Shown here piece by piece: positions 50,930 through 60,778 of a DNA stretch of 64,000 nucleotides. The notes beneath the pieces were generated by a model. The model saw only the letters and a list, made by a program, of their open reading frames with translations. It did not search any database and was not told the DNA's origin. Position numbers and translations under genes: made by a program. Source of the DNA: Gammaproteobacteria bacterium. GTDB taxonomy: Bacteria > Pseudomonadota > Gammaproteobacteria > JAIEPX01. Numbering within the stretch: position 1 is the first letter of the stretch; each line of letters starts with the position of its first letter. Location: contig JAIEPX010000008.1 in the NCBI GenBank assembly GCA_019748175.1, forward strand, positions 1-64,000. The letters are read 5' to 3'.

Positions 50930-53788
50930 CTAGGTGACACATGGGCCTAAATGAGTTTCCATGGGTTTGTAATCAACAGTTCTGTCGAGGTCAATACCCG
51001 TAGCGTCTTCAATAAAATGTTTGAAACCCCGTTCATTTAGAGACTCGTTACGCGGAGTGTTAAACAAAGTTGCCCAATTGACCGGATGTGTATTGACTAA
51101 TGTTTTTACAAAATCTTTTTTTGAGTCCCGCTTGTTTGGTTTATGTTGTGATTTATCATTATATTGTTTTGCGACGGCGTCAAAGATATTGTCTGCTTCA
51201 GCAATTGACTTTGTAGACAATAAATACAAATCATAAATTTGTTCTTCAACGGTATATTCTCGAGTTAGTACATGAGGGTCATTGGCGCCATAGAAATTGT
51301 TCAATGTGCCCATCATTAAAATTGGGAGATCAATCCCGAGTTTTTGTTTAATAATCATCTTTCGGAAAATCGCATTAATTCGGTAATGTAATTTATCTTT
51401 GGAAACGATCACTGCTCTGAGAGCGCTTGCAGTAAGACAGGCGAGAATTTCGTTATGTTCGGGCACTTCCCCTTGTTGGCGTAATCCTCGATTGATAATT
51501 CTGAGTTGTTGAAGAGTCACACACTCTTGTTTCACTGCAGTAAAAGTTGGATCGTGAAATCTCCAGCTCCACCACCATTTGTTATTAGTGTGGGCGTCTT
51601 TTTTAAAAACGTATCTTTCGCCTTTTGTATTCAACAAGGTAATGTCGAAACCAAGTCCAATAGGATCGTCATCGCCGCGAGTGAAAAAAGCCATAATACC
51701 GTCTTTGGGTGCTAAGCTAATGCCCGTTTTTTTTGTATAGGATGGAATAAATCCCAATGAAATCTTTGAAATAAGCCAATTCCATATTTTCGATCGTCCG
51801 CGCTCTCCATTCATTTTTCGTGTCTCAATTTCATTTTTTCGAAGATTAACACGTTTGTAAACTTTGTTGCGTTCAAATTGTCGTTTTGGATCTTTTCCGT
51901 GATAAATCGGACGAGGAACTTCAAATACACCTTTTTCATTCGCATGCTTTTTCGTTTTTCCCCAAAAGCCTGAGGGATCAAGTAATTGTTTTAAATTAAA
52001 AAACCAACTATGGTTAATATCTGTAATTTCTTTGTTTTCGTCATGTGTTGCTGTTGGAGTTTTTTGGCCATCGACTACAGAATTTAACGTTTTGACTGCT
52101 AGGTTTTCTCTTTTCATGACGCGTAACGCATCACCCGCTGAGAATGAAGTATGAAATATATTATGAAAATGTTTTGAGCCAGTTACAAATCGCCTGATAG
52201 ACACGAGAACAGTGCTGGTTTTCGAAAGTAACCATGAAGTGGCCCATAATCCAATCGCTGCAGCTGTTGTAGCAACTGCGCCAGTAATGAAATTGACAAT
52301 TAATACAGCGGCGCCTGATAAGCTCACCTGAGTCAGCCCCAAAGGTGTGAGCGCTTTAATAGATAAGGTAATAGAAATATATCCCAAAGGCGGAATAAAG
52401 CTCGCGAGTAGAACAAATGCTAAACCGGCCAAAATGGCTACAATAGCGATGTGTTTTTTCTTAAAATAATAAACATTAGCCGCTTCAGCAACGCGAATTT
52501 TTTTGTAGTCGTGTCCTTCTCCACCGTATTTTTTATTTTCTTTGCCTTTTACATGAAGTTCATTTCTGTAGCTATTGGCGTATCGATACGGATATGCCAA
52601 CATATGTGATATTCCATATTTTGTCGCATGACGAACACATTGTAAGGGGGCATAAAGGAGGCTGATAGCGATTTGAAACGGAAGTAAAATTAATCTCCCT
52701 GTTGTGTTGCCGAGGAGAATTAAAGCCACCAAAGCTTTATAAGACCATTCATAACTAAAACTCGTTGCAACTCTTTTCTTTCCCCCATTAATTGTTTTTG
52801 TTTCAGCTTTCTTTTTGCCATCACTCCAAATAGTTTTATTAGTTCTTAATATCATACGGATAGAATGGAGCATTTGAAAGCATGGTTTATAGAGTAAATA
52901 GAGCGGCATGCCGACTACTATGGCCACGCATTTGTCGATCAAAGATATTATTTTTCTGAGTGCAAAAGTAATTCTATAACCTTTATAGGATTGTGTTTTA
53001 GGATCAAGGATGCCTTGAAAAAATTCACTGAGTCCTTTTCCTGTATAAATCAAAGCAAAAACTGCGCTTTCCAGTGCCAACACGGCGGGAAATGTCATTA
53101 TTACTGTGGTTGCAAAATTAATCAGCGGAATAAAATATCCAGTGGCATTGATGCCTAGCGATGTGGCCAATTTAACGCCGGTGGTCTGGGCAAGTATTGC
53201 GACGGGAGAGTACGCGAGGGGTAGCAGCCCAGGAAGGAAAAATAAAATGGTAGCCACAATTGTACTGACGAAAATTGTTAAAAAAATAGCTAGTGTAAGT
53301 AAATGCTGGGATCTAAATTGATAGCAATTAACAGGATGTCCTCTGTTATCCATTTGATTATAAAGACCAGCAAGATTTCCTTTAGTATCATATTGATTAA
53401 AACTCTGGGCAGGGTTAGTGAGTGCTTGTAATAACCCACCTTTGAAACCATCCTTCACTCCACGATAGAGGCTGTAAAAAAAATTGTATGGAAATTTAAA
53501 TATTATAAAAATAAAGCGATATAACGTGTTTGCTGCTACCACTGCGGAAGCTACAGGATAAAGTAGTGAACTCTCCTCAGTCTTGTTGTGAGTCCATTCT
53601 CGCCAAAGTGTTTTGTTAGTTTTATGAATGATGAAAGTATCTGAGCCGGCATAAATAAAAGGCAGCGTTAAAGGCGAATACACTAATCCTACAAGGCCAC
53701 CTAAAATTTTTGAGAGATATGGGCCCCAAACTTTAGGGTGAAAAAATCTTGGACTATCCGACGAACCGGTTTCGTACCCTGTTTGCAT
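50930..53788 (-). CDS. Polytopic giant hypothetical membrane protein
   Basis: 952 residues. The first 560 contain around ten strongly hydrophobic segments (for example LLTLAIFLTIFVSTIVATIL, IAIVAILAGLAFVLLASFIP) separated by basic loops; the last 390 are hydrophilic with KRQFERNKVYKRVNLRKNE-type basic patches. No transporter or enzyme signature. AAGGAG precedes the ATG. Shares style with the 1196-residue protein at 45848 but no clear sequence match. Possibly inserted into a host membrane (inference only). Confidence 0.66.
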   Translation of the reverse strand: MQTGYETGSSDSPRFFHPKVWGPYLSKILGGLVGLVYSPLTLPFIYAGSDTFIIHKTNKTLWREWTHNKTEESSLLYPVASAVVAANTLYRFIFIIFKFPYNFFYSLYRGVKDGFKGGLLQALTNPAQSFNQYDTKGNLAGLYNQMDNRGHPVNCYQFRSQHLLTLAIFLTIFVSTIVATILFFLPGLLPLAYSPVAILAQTTGVKLATSLGINATGYFIPLINFATTVIMTFPAVLALESAVFALIYTGKGLSEFFQGILDPKTQSYKGYRITFALRKIISLIDKCVAIVVGMPLYLLYKPCFQMLHSIRMILRTNKTIWSDGKKKAETKTINGGKKRVATSFSYEWSYKALVALILLGNTTGRLILLPFQIAISLLYAPLQCVRHATKYGISHMLAYPYRYANSYRNELHVKGKENKKYGGEGHDYKKIRVAEAANVYYFKKKHIAIVAILAGLAFVLLASFIPPLGYISITLSIKALTPLGLTQVSLSGAAVLIVNFITGAVATTAAAIGLWATSWLLSKTSTVLVSIRRFVTGSKHFHNIFHTSFSAGDALRVMKRENLAVKTLNSVVDGQKTPTATHDENKEITDINHSWFFNLKQLLDPSGFWGKTKKHANEKGVFEVPRPIYHGKDPKRQFERNKVYKRVNLRKNEIETRKMNGERGRSKIWNWLISKISLGFIPSYTKKTGISLAPKDGIMAFFTRGDDDPIGLGFDITLLNTKGERYVFKKDAHTNNKWWWSWRFHDPTFTAVKQECVTLQQLRIINRGLRQQGEVPEHNEILACLTASALRAVIVSKDKLHYRINAIFRKMIIKQKLGIDLPILMMGTLNNFYGANDPHVLTREYTVEEQIYDLYLLSTKSIAEADNIFDAVAKQYNDKSQHKPNKRDSKKDFVKTLVNTHPVNWATLFNTPRNESLNERGFKHFIEDATGIDLDRTVDYKPMETHLGPCVT

Positions 53789-53924
53789 AGTTTCTCCTTA
53801 AATTATATTTTACTGGTTTGTTTTACCGCATGCCCCAGAGATCCTAACATATTCGTGCTATTTGTCGAGAAAAGAGAGGCAGAGGTTAGTGGTATACAAG
53901 TTGGTCTCAAGGTGGCTAATGACC

Positions 53925-53953
53925 TTGAAGGTTATATCGAAATATGGTATAAA
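53925..53953 (+). promoter_or_regulatory. Promoter of the first tandem-family gene
   Basis: TTGAAG (53925-53930), 17-bp spacer ending ATATGG, TATAAA (53948-53953). The same layout (TTGAGT, 17 bp ending TTATGG, TATAAA) precedes the CaaX-tailed gene at 59579. Confidence 0.65.
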
Positions 53954-53985
53954 ATGGAGTTAGCCTACTAAGAAAGATATGAGTT

Positions 53986-56900
53986 ATGCAAGAAAACCAG
54001 GTCACCGACAAACCCTGCATCTTTACGATTAAAATCAACAAGTCGTGGGATGAATGCCTAGAGGTTCCTCCAGAACAGTCTCTGAGCCCTGGTCTATTTA
54101 ACGTTGAATTCGCTCAACCTCTGGACGCGGATAATTTTTACAAGCATCTTCAACAAGCTCTACCTATTACAGGTCTGGAATACCCTCATCTCAACAGTAA
54201 CGTCGTGACCTTAACAAATGAGCAATTTTATTGTTTACAGATTAGTATGATGCAAAAAAAGGGCGAATTTGGATTGGCTTTTCTGGGCAATCAGTATTTA
54301 ATGAAGACGCTGAGGGCCGATGGGCATGATTTCACTCACCCTTTCAAATTAGGACTTATTCCGGGTAAAGAGGGGCGCAGATTTAATAATTTACGCCCAA
54401 TAGAGAGACGTGAATATGTGATTACACCTGATGGGCATCTAACCACACGTGCAGAAAAAAAGCCTCAATATACACCTGATCAAAAAAAAGAATTTTCTCA
54501 AATTCAGTCGAACACGTTTCTTGATGAAAAATTGTTGGCTGAGGCATTTGGTTTTTCTAAAGAAAGAAATTGTAAACTGTATGGCCTGTTGACTCACATG
54601 AACGATGCATTAATAAATCGCTTACTGATTAGAGATTCTGGGACAGTTGGTCGCCCTTTTGAATTCAGGAATTCTGAAGATGCTGTACGGAGTCGAATGA
54701 TTGAAAATGAGCCAATGAGAGCTCTATCTTATCCTAATGCCAAATTAGAAGATTTCAAAAAACATAATTTAGCGGCCAGATCCAGTCATCGAGGAACAAA
54801 TGAAGTTTTAGCTCGCATTCGGTTTAATCCTTATAGAAGTTTAATAGTCATTTGTTCTGATACCTTAGAGACTCGGCTATTAGCCTATTATTTTGCACAA
54901 GAATTACTACAAGAATTTCGTACCTATGCACAGACGAAGGGGTTATCACTCAACCCTGTATTCAGAATTCCGATTGTGTATTATCTGCCGGTTAAGTACT
55001 TTCTTCCAGGCGGATACTTAAGTTATAGACCTCGCATGAAATTTTATAGTGAAGATATGAGATCAAGAGGTGTCATGGAATGTAGTAGGCTCTATAAAAA
55101 TATTAGTCTAAGAAATCAAAAATTTGCCAATCAAGATTATGAGTTACTGCTAGGATTACCAAAAATAACGTCAAGTATGCTTCTCGATGAAACGACACCT
55201 TCGGGTAAACCGCTTGCATTGGAGATGATTGCTAAATGTCGAACTCGAATGTTGAGTCGTGTGTTGAGGCCAGTTCAAAATCCAGCAGATAATTCCTTAG
55301 CGGATTCTGTATTTGATACCATGCTTCAACGTAATAAGATAAAAAATAATGACCCTATCATTGCTAATTTAATCGTTGTTGAAGAATTTACTCTCGCTAG
55401 AAAAGTGATGGAAGAAACAGACTCGAAAATAAATGCGTTAACTTTTGAATGTACTTGTTCTTTTACCTGTAATTATTCATCATCATTGGATAGGAAATTG
55501 CAGTATAGTGGTAATCCAAGGCAATTGGAATTTTTTGGATTAGAAAGTATATTGGGTGATGATGCGGCATTTTGTACCTGGACTTCGAAAAAACTTTGCC
55601 TGAAAGAGTTACCCTCGGCGACTAAAAAATTTCTAGGACAATTATTGTTTAATGCGTGTAATCGCAGTGTATTTAAAGAATATCCGGAAATCAAATTATT
55701 ATTAGAAAGAGGTGCTGATACAACGTTCGAAAAGGATCGCGCAACAGCGATTGTGTGTGCTACAGACTACCAGGATTGGATAGCTGTAAGGATGTTTGCT
55801 CACTATCGTACAGATCAGGAAGATAAGTCTCACTATGGTTATGCCTTATTGGGTGCTCTAAAAGATCAACAAAGAGATTTAGCAGCATTACTATTAAAAG
55901 CTGGTGCTAAAGCTCATTGGCGTAAAGTGAACTCTGGATTTGAGTTGGAATCAACACTATTTTATGCGGTATTGAATGAATACAATGATTTACTACCTGA
56001 TTTAGTCAGTCATGAAATGAGTTGTGTTGATGGATTTGAGTCTCGAGCCATCATCGCTCAAGATTTAGCTGTGACACTAGGTAATGTTAGAGCTGTTGAA
56101 ATTCTAAATGAAGCTTTAGGTGTCCATGCCGTTACTAGGGCACTGACTGATGAGCAGACACTATGTCGCTATCTATTCGAAGCTCTTGCTGTGGGTGGGG
56201 TTTCGTTTTTTAATCTTCGTTTGCAGTTCTATTCTAGAGATTCAGTTGATCTACATGTGATGGCACAACCTCAGGTAGTTTTTAATCGCGAAAAAACTCA
56301 AGGGGTGTTACCTATTATAAAAAATCATCTCGATATTTTATTGGAGATGCATCTCTCAGTTATTTATATTGAAAAAATCATCTCGGAACTAATGAGGTTG
56401 GTTGTTGAGTTTGAAGACATAGCATTATTTAACTTAATACTAAAATTCTCAATGCAAGTCTCAAATTCATCTCTGATTACTGTATTCACTACAATAGTTA
56501 ATATGACGCATGCTGATAATTTTGTTTTTAACAAACGGTTAATTAATGTCATATTTGAGAATTGTGATTACAAGCTCTGCCGTGAAAAATTCGATGCAGC
56601 ATTTTATAAAAAAATCATAGCTAAAGATTTTTCTAAAGCCACTTTTTTTATTAAGCTCGGCGCTAGACCATTTTGTGGTGAAAGCAAAAATAACTCTAGA
56701 GAGTCAAGGCAGTCTCTATATGGTGAAATTGCCAAAAGTGGAGATCAAGTTGCCATTTGTATCCTGTTAGTGAATCCAAGTATCGAACAATTCATTAAGG
56801 ATGAATTAGTTTCATACGTGGTTCAGCACAGTAAGAAATATGATATTAAGGCTTTAATTGCTTATTGCTCTATAAAGATCACTCCCTGTCTATTTGAAGC

Positions 56901-57597
56901 CGCCCATTTAGATCGTGATGAAAAAGCGGTTGAATCCATGTTTGAAGTAATAATTACTTATGACGATTATAAAAAGGAATTTTCCAGTGCATTTTTACAA
57001 ACATGGGCGTATAGGCATTATTTTTCTTCTGGTTTTATCGATAGATTTGTTAAGCAGTGTGGTACAGCCTACATTAGACATCTAAGTTTGATGTGCATGT
57101 TGGATTATATGGAAGCTGCAACAGACTCTATGAATTGGAAAGAACTGGAATTAATGTACACTAATATCTTTAAGAGAAACGTTAGAATTGCGCAATGGGA
57201 TGGTTACGCATTAGACAATCGCGGTATTATTAATCCACATTATGGGGTTATAAAATTTCAATACTATCAGACGATTTTGAAAGCCTTAAACGATTATTTT
57301 TCAGACTATGAAACATTGCCAAGGCCCGAAGATTCTAAACGAACTTTTGATGAAATATTGCACGAATTTGAGAAAATGATTAATGCTTCTAAGGCGCTTA
57401 CTTTTTTTTCAAGCACTAATGAATCTCGGGCATTTAATCAGAGGATGTATAACTTTCTGAGTGCTACTGATCAGATATTGTCAAACTATGAGCCTAAATC
57501 CATTGACTCTGATCATGGTTCTGTTAAAACGGTGGAACCCGAGGCGTTGGATTATCTACCATTAAGTCCAAATTTAGGTACGCTCTTTATATATTAG
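53986..57597 (+). CDS. Tandem-family paralogue 1, with ankyrin-like repeats
   Basis: 1203 residues. Residues about 30-420 form the family's shared N-terminal region: LTNEQFYCLQIS, YLMKTLRADGHDF, GLIPGKEGRRFNNLRPIERR, QIQSNTFLDE, AFGFSKERNCKLYGLLTH, RDSGTVGRPFEF, NEVLARIRFNPYRSLIVICS, LETRLLAYYFAQELLQEF, DYELLLGLPKIT. Ankyrin-like units follow (about 560-680; IKLLLERGADTTFEKDRAT, LAALLLKAGAKAHW), then a long helical part. No signal peptide or membrane helix. The shared region matches no family I know; ankyrin repeats point to protein-protein contacts, probably with host proteins. Own promoter upstream; the next paralogue starts 32 nt after its stop, so the two are likely one transcript. Confidence 0.8.
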   Translation: MQENQVTDKPCIFTIKINKSWDECLEVPPEQSLSPGLFNVEFAQPLDADNFYKHLQQALPITGLEYPHLNSNVVTLTNEQFYCLQISMMQKKGEFGLAFLGNQYLMKTLRADGHDFTHPFKLGLIPGKEGRRFNNLRPIERREYVITPDGHLTTRAEKKPQYTPDQKKEFSQIQSNTFLDEKLLAEAFGFSKERNCKLYGLLTHMNDALINRLLIRDSGTVGRPFEFRNSEDAVRSRMIENEPMRALSYPNAKLEDFKKHNLAARSSHRGTNEVLARIRFNPYRSLIVICSDTLETRLLAYYFAQELLQEFRTYAQTKGLSLNPVFRIPIVYYLPVKYFLPGGYLSYRPRMKFYSEDMRSRGVMECSRLYKNISLRNQKFANQDYELLLGLPKITSSMLLDETTPSGKPLALEMIAKCRTRMLSRVLRPVQNPADNSLADSVFDTMLQRNKIKNNDPIIANLIVVEEFTLARKVMEETDSKINALTFECTCSFTCNYSSSLDRKLQYSGNPRQLEFFGLESILGDDAAFCTWTSKKLCLKELPSATKKFLGQLLFNACNRSVFKEYPEIKLLLERGADTTFEKDRATAIVCATDYQDWIAVRMFAHYRTDQEDKSHYGYALLGALKDQQRDLAALLLKAGAKAHWRKVNSGFELESTLFYAVLNEYNDLLPDLVSHEMSCVDGFESRAIIAQDLAVTLGNVRAVEILNEALGVHAVTRALTDEQTLCRYLFEALAVGGVSFFNLRLQFYSRDSVDLHVMAQPQVVFNREKTQGVLPIIKNHLDILLEMHLSVIYIEKIISELMRLVVEFEDIALFNLILKFSMQVSNSSLITVFTTIVNMTHADNFVFNKRLINVIFENCDYKLCREKFDAAFYKKIIAKDFSKATFFIKLGARPFCGESKNNSRESRQSLYGEIAKSGDQVAICILLVNPSIEQFIKDELVSYVVQHSKKYDIKALIAYCSIKITPCLFEAAHLDRDEKAVESMFEVIITYDDYKKEFSSAFLQTWAYRHYFSSGFIDRFVKQCGTAYIRHLSLMCMLDYMEAATDSMNWKELELMYTNIFKRNVRIAQWDGYALDNRGIINPHYGVIKFQYYQTILKALNDYFSDYETLPRPEDSKRTFDEILHEFEKMINASKALTFFSSTNESRAFNQRMYNFLSATDQILSNYEPKSIDSDHGSVKTVEPEALDYLPLSPNLGTLFIY

Positions 57598-57629
57598 ATT
57601 AATCTATCCAGAATGAGATGAGCTAAGTA

Positions 57630-59396
57630 ATGAAAAAAAATTCGTTAGAAAAAATAGACGCTACAAAATTGTCTTCATGGGATGGCTTTCTTAATTTTCG
57701 TGCACAGAAAACTAGTGAAACCTATTTGATTCGGATCGATTTTTCTACCCCTCAACTAGCCAGTAAATTTTTCGAGTACTTAACAAAAATTCTACCCATT
57801 ATCGATGCTGACTATCCAAAACGAGATAAGGTCGCCGTAATTTTGTCTAACGATCAATTTTATTGTTTTCAGATCTCTTGGATGCAAGAAAAAGGAGAGC
57901 TTCATCCCTCGTTTATGGGAGATCAGTATTTGTTGAAAACCCTCAGGGCTGATCGTTTCGACTTTAGCCACGCTTTCAAATCAGGACTTATTCCTGGCGA
58001 AAATGGAAAGCGGTATCATAATTTACGACCTAAGGAGCGTGGTGATTATACAATTTCTCCGCAAGGAGAGATGTCATCTCGACTCGAGAAAAAACCTAGT
58101 CACTCAGTAGAAGAGAAAAAAGAGTATTCTCAGATTCAATCGTGTACTTATATAGACGCTCAATTGTTGGTAGATGCCTTTGGATTTTCCAAAGTTCGAG
58201 AAGGAAAGTTGTATGGCTTATTAACTCATAAAAATGATGCGTTGTTAAGTCGTTTATTGGTGAGAGATTGTGGCACTGTAGCCAGACCTTTTGATTTTAA
58301 TAATCGAGAAGAAGCAACTGCAAGTCCCAAAGTATTTTATTCTCGTGGAAAATTTGGGCTATTTGTTGAGCAAAATGCTCAGCTGAGGAATAAAGAAGGT
58401 GGCACTAACGAGGTGTTGGCGCGATTACGCTTTAATCCGTATCGAACGCTTGTTGTGATTTGCTCCGATTCGTTGGAATCACGACTATTGGCTTATCAGT
58501 TTGCGCAAGAATTACTTCAAGAGTTTAGTGAGTACGCTCAGAAAAATCATTTGAAAGTAAATCCCGATTATAAAGTCCCTATTATTTTTTATCTTCCAGG
58601 GAATCTTTTTGGTAGGAGGCCAAAATTATCGTTTTATACTCAGAAAATGAGAGTAGTTGATTGTGCTCAGTGCTGTAAAATACATAAAAATCCAGATTCT
58701 AGGCATCAAAAAATTATTGCCAAGGACTATGAATTCTTGCTTGGATTACCAAAAATCACGACCGATATTTTCCTAGATAGAACTCGAAAAGGTAACCTTT
58801 TAGCGCTTGAAATGCTAACGAACGGATATGCGAGGATATTATTTCGTTTGCTAAGGCCCTTACAAAATTCAGCCGATAATATTTTTTGTAATGAACTATT
58901 TCATCAATTGCTTAGAAGAGGTCTTATCAAAAATAATGATTTTATCATTGGGGATCTAATCATGATCGAAGAATTTGTGCTGGCTGAAAAAATCATCGCT
59001 GCCACACAATCCGATAAAGAGAAATTAGTATATAGAGAATATAATGAAAAAGAAGATGCCTATATTCTTAGATCTTTAGAAGAGTATTTATTATTAAAAG
59101 GCAACCCAAGGCAAATAGAGTTTATGGGGCTTGAAAGAATGCTGCGCAAAGCCATTGAGCATAAAAGGTGGGTGGCAATAAGGCTGTGTGTTAAAGAGTT
59201 GTCCTCAATCAGTCAATCACTGTTGGGCGAATTGTTGTCTGCTGCCCGCCGGCAAGAGAAACATGCGGAGTTCGATTTCTTGTTGAAGAGGGAGGCTAAT
59301 CGAACACCGGCTATTGAGGCCTTTGAGTCTTCCATTCCAGGTGATACTGCTGATGATGTCGTTGATGAGGCGGGGTTTGGCTTTGGAATTAAGTAA
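57630..59396 (+). CDS. Tandem-family paralogue 2 (short form)
   Basis: 588 residues, starting 32 nt after paralogue 1. It has the whole shared N-terminal region (LSNDQFYCFQIS, YLLKTLRADRFDF, GLIPGENGKRYHNLRPKERG, QIQSCTYIDA, AFGFSKVREGKLYGLLTH, RDCGTVARPFDF, NEVLARLRFNPYRTLVVICS, DYEFLLGLPKIT) and then only the first ankyrin-like unit before a short acidic tail (GDTADDVVDEAGFGFGIK). It seems to be a truncated sister of paralogue 1. A hydrophilic, soluble protein; function unknown. Confidence 0.8.
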   Translation: MKKNSLEKIDATKLSSWDGFLNFRAQKTSETYLIRIDFSTPQLASKFFEYLTKILPIIDADYPKRDKVAVILSNDQFYCFQISWMQEKGELHPSFMGDQYLLKTLRADRFDFSHAFKSGLIPGENGKRYHNLRPKERGDYTISPQGEMSSRLEKKPSHSVEEKKEYSQIQSCTYIDAQLLVDAFGFSKVREGKLYGLLTHKNDALLSRLLVRDCGTVARPFDFNNREEATASPKVFYSRGKFGLFVEQNAQLRNKEGGTNEVLARLRFNPYRTLVVICSDSLESRLLAYQFAQELLQEFSEYAQKNHLKVNPDYKVPIIFYLPGNLFGRRPKLSFYTQKMRVVDCAQCCKIHKNPDSRHQKIIAKDYEFLLGLPKITTDIFLDRTRKGNLLALEMLTNGYARILFRLLRPLQNSADNIFCNELFHQLLRRGLIKNNDFIIGDLIMIEEFVLAEKIIAATQSDKEKLVYREYNEKEDAYILRSLEEYLLLKGNPRQIEFMGLERMLRKAIEHKRWVAIRLCVKELSSISQSLLGELLSAARRQEKHAEFDFLLKREANRTPAIEAFESSIPGDTADDVVDEAGFGFGIK

Positions 59397-59512
59397 GCAT
59401 CTTATTCATGTGTTTATCATTAAATTAACGTAAATTCAATAAAAATATAGCCCGGGTCGGTACGTTTAATCATCATAGTAGCGGTTTTGAATCGTATTTT
59501 CATGCAAAGCGC

Positions 59513-59541
59513 TTGAGTCTTGTGCTTAATTATGGTATAAA
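59513..59541 (+). promoter_or_regulatory. Promoter of the CaaX-tailed gene
   Basis: TTGAGT (59513-59518), 17-bp spacer, TATAAA (59536-59541) with TTATGG before it, matching the promoter at 53925 in spacing and in the TATGGTATAAAATG word. Confidence 0.65.
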
Positions 59542-59578
59542 ATGAGAACCAGTCACAACAAAGAGATGAGTATTGATT

Positions 59579-60658
59579 ATGAAGAAAACTATCAAAGTGG
59601 GTAAAGCCAAAGATCGTACCCGAAATCCTGATGCAAAGAGGGGGCTTCTAGACGACTATGAATCTGACGAAGTTCATTCGGTTCATACGGATGGAAACGG
59701 TGTCGTAATAGAAATGGAAGAAGTTGGGTCACCAGCACAAGCACCAAAATCACCAGCAGTAACCACAGCTACAACCCCGAGCAAGACTTCGGCTCCCGTT
59801 AAAAAGAGTTCAGAAGCACCGGCCTTAGTAATGGAAGAGGTTGTAGATCAATTTGCTATTCCCGAAGCTGTTAAAACCAAGATGGGAATTTATGCTCCAC
59901 GTTATGTGTGTATGGGTGAAGGTGATGCTAGTGGTCATCAATTCGTACAATTTCTTTATGCAACAGAGAATGAAGCTAAACAAGCAGCTACTTTTTTAAA
60001 TCAAAAATTAGCCATTAACAAGAAGGGACAGGATAATCGCGTATTTGCATGTAGTCTCAAGCCAAAAGTATTTCCACTGTTTGCTCAATTAAAGTTGTTT
60101 CGTGTAACAGTATTTCCAACAACCTATTTTCAAGTATTTGGTAATGAGGCTCGTCCTACTATGAGCCGAATGAATTTAGAAAATTCACTCGCCAAAGCTA
60201 ATGGCCAACAACCTCCACATAGTAAAACAGGTGCCTCAAGAGCGGCTCAACAACGACCAAACGAACGTGGGGCTGGTAGTAGTGGCACAAATGTCCCCTT
60301 AGTTAAATCGACGATGCCAGATGACGATGAAGAAGATCTCTATGACTTACTCACACTGGCTGAGGATAACCAAGGAAGTAGCGGATCTGGACCAGATTCA
60401 GATAGTGAACATCGTTCTAATGCTGATGTGAGAGTTAATATGACTCCTTCTTCGGGAGCTCAAGTACAGTCACAACGAAAAGATAAAGAAGAGATAAATG
60501 CAGCTAAGGCCGGAGAAGGATTGGATGCGAAGGCTCAGGAAACAGAAAAGTTACTCGTGACAACACCAGCGTCAGATAAGAAAAAAGGTCGAAGTGAAGT
60601 AGCTACACCTCCACGTGTTAATAATGCTGCTGATGACGAACAATGTGTGATCTTCTAA
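59579..60658 (+). CDS. Short family member ending in a CaaX box
   Basis: 359 residues from ATG 59579 (AGAGATGAG upstream). Disordered, charged N terminus (IKVGKAKDRTRNPDAKRG), a Pro/Ala/Thr-rich linker, a folded core about 110-220 (HQFVQFLYATENEAKQAATF ... LFRVTVFPTTYFQVFG) that looks like the first alpha/beta subdomain of the neighbouring paralogues, then a long Ser/Gly/Asp-rich disordered tail ending DDEQCVIF-stop. Cys-Val-Ile-Phe is a well-formed CaaX prenylation signal (Phe at X is accepted mainly by geranylgeranyltransferase I). Bacteria lack this modification, so it would be used in a host cell. Lies between paralogues 2 and 3. Confidence 0.75.
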   Translation: MKKTIKVGKAKDRTRNPDAKRGLLDDYESDEVHSVHTDGNGVVIEMEEVGSPAQAPKSPAVTTATTPSKTSAPVKKSSEAPALVMEEVVDQFAIPEAVKTKMGIYAPRYVCMGEGDASGHQFVQFLYATENEAKQAATFLNQKLAINKKGQDNRVFACSLKPKVFPLFAQLKLFRVTVFPTTYFQVFGNEARPTMSRMNLENSLAKANGQQPPHSKTGASRAAQQRPNERGAGSSGTNVPLVKSTMPDDDEEDLYDLLTLAEDNQGSSGSGPDSDSEHRSNADVRVNMTPSSGAQVQSQRKDKEEINAAKAGEGLDAKAQETEKLLVTTPASDKKKGRSEVATPPRVNNAADDEQCVIF

Positions 60659-60778
60659 AGTCATTGTTGGACTGGAAAATCTTTTAATTTGATGTTGTGG
60701 AGTGGAAACAAACATGTTTTCACTCCTCAATTTAATCTCTAATGGCTTGGGTACTGCATAAAATCTATAGGTAAGCCC

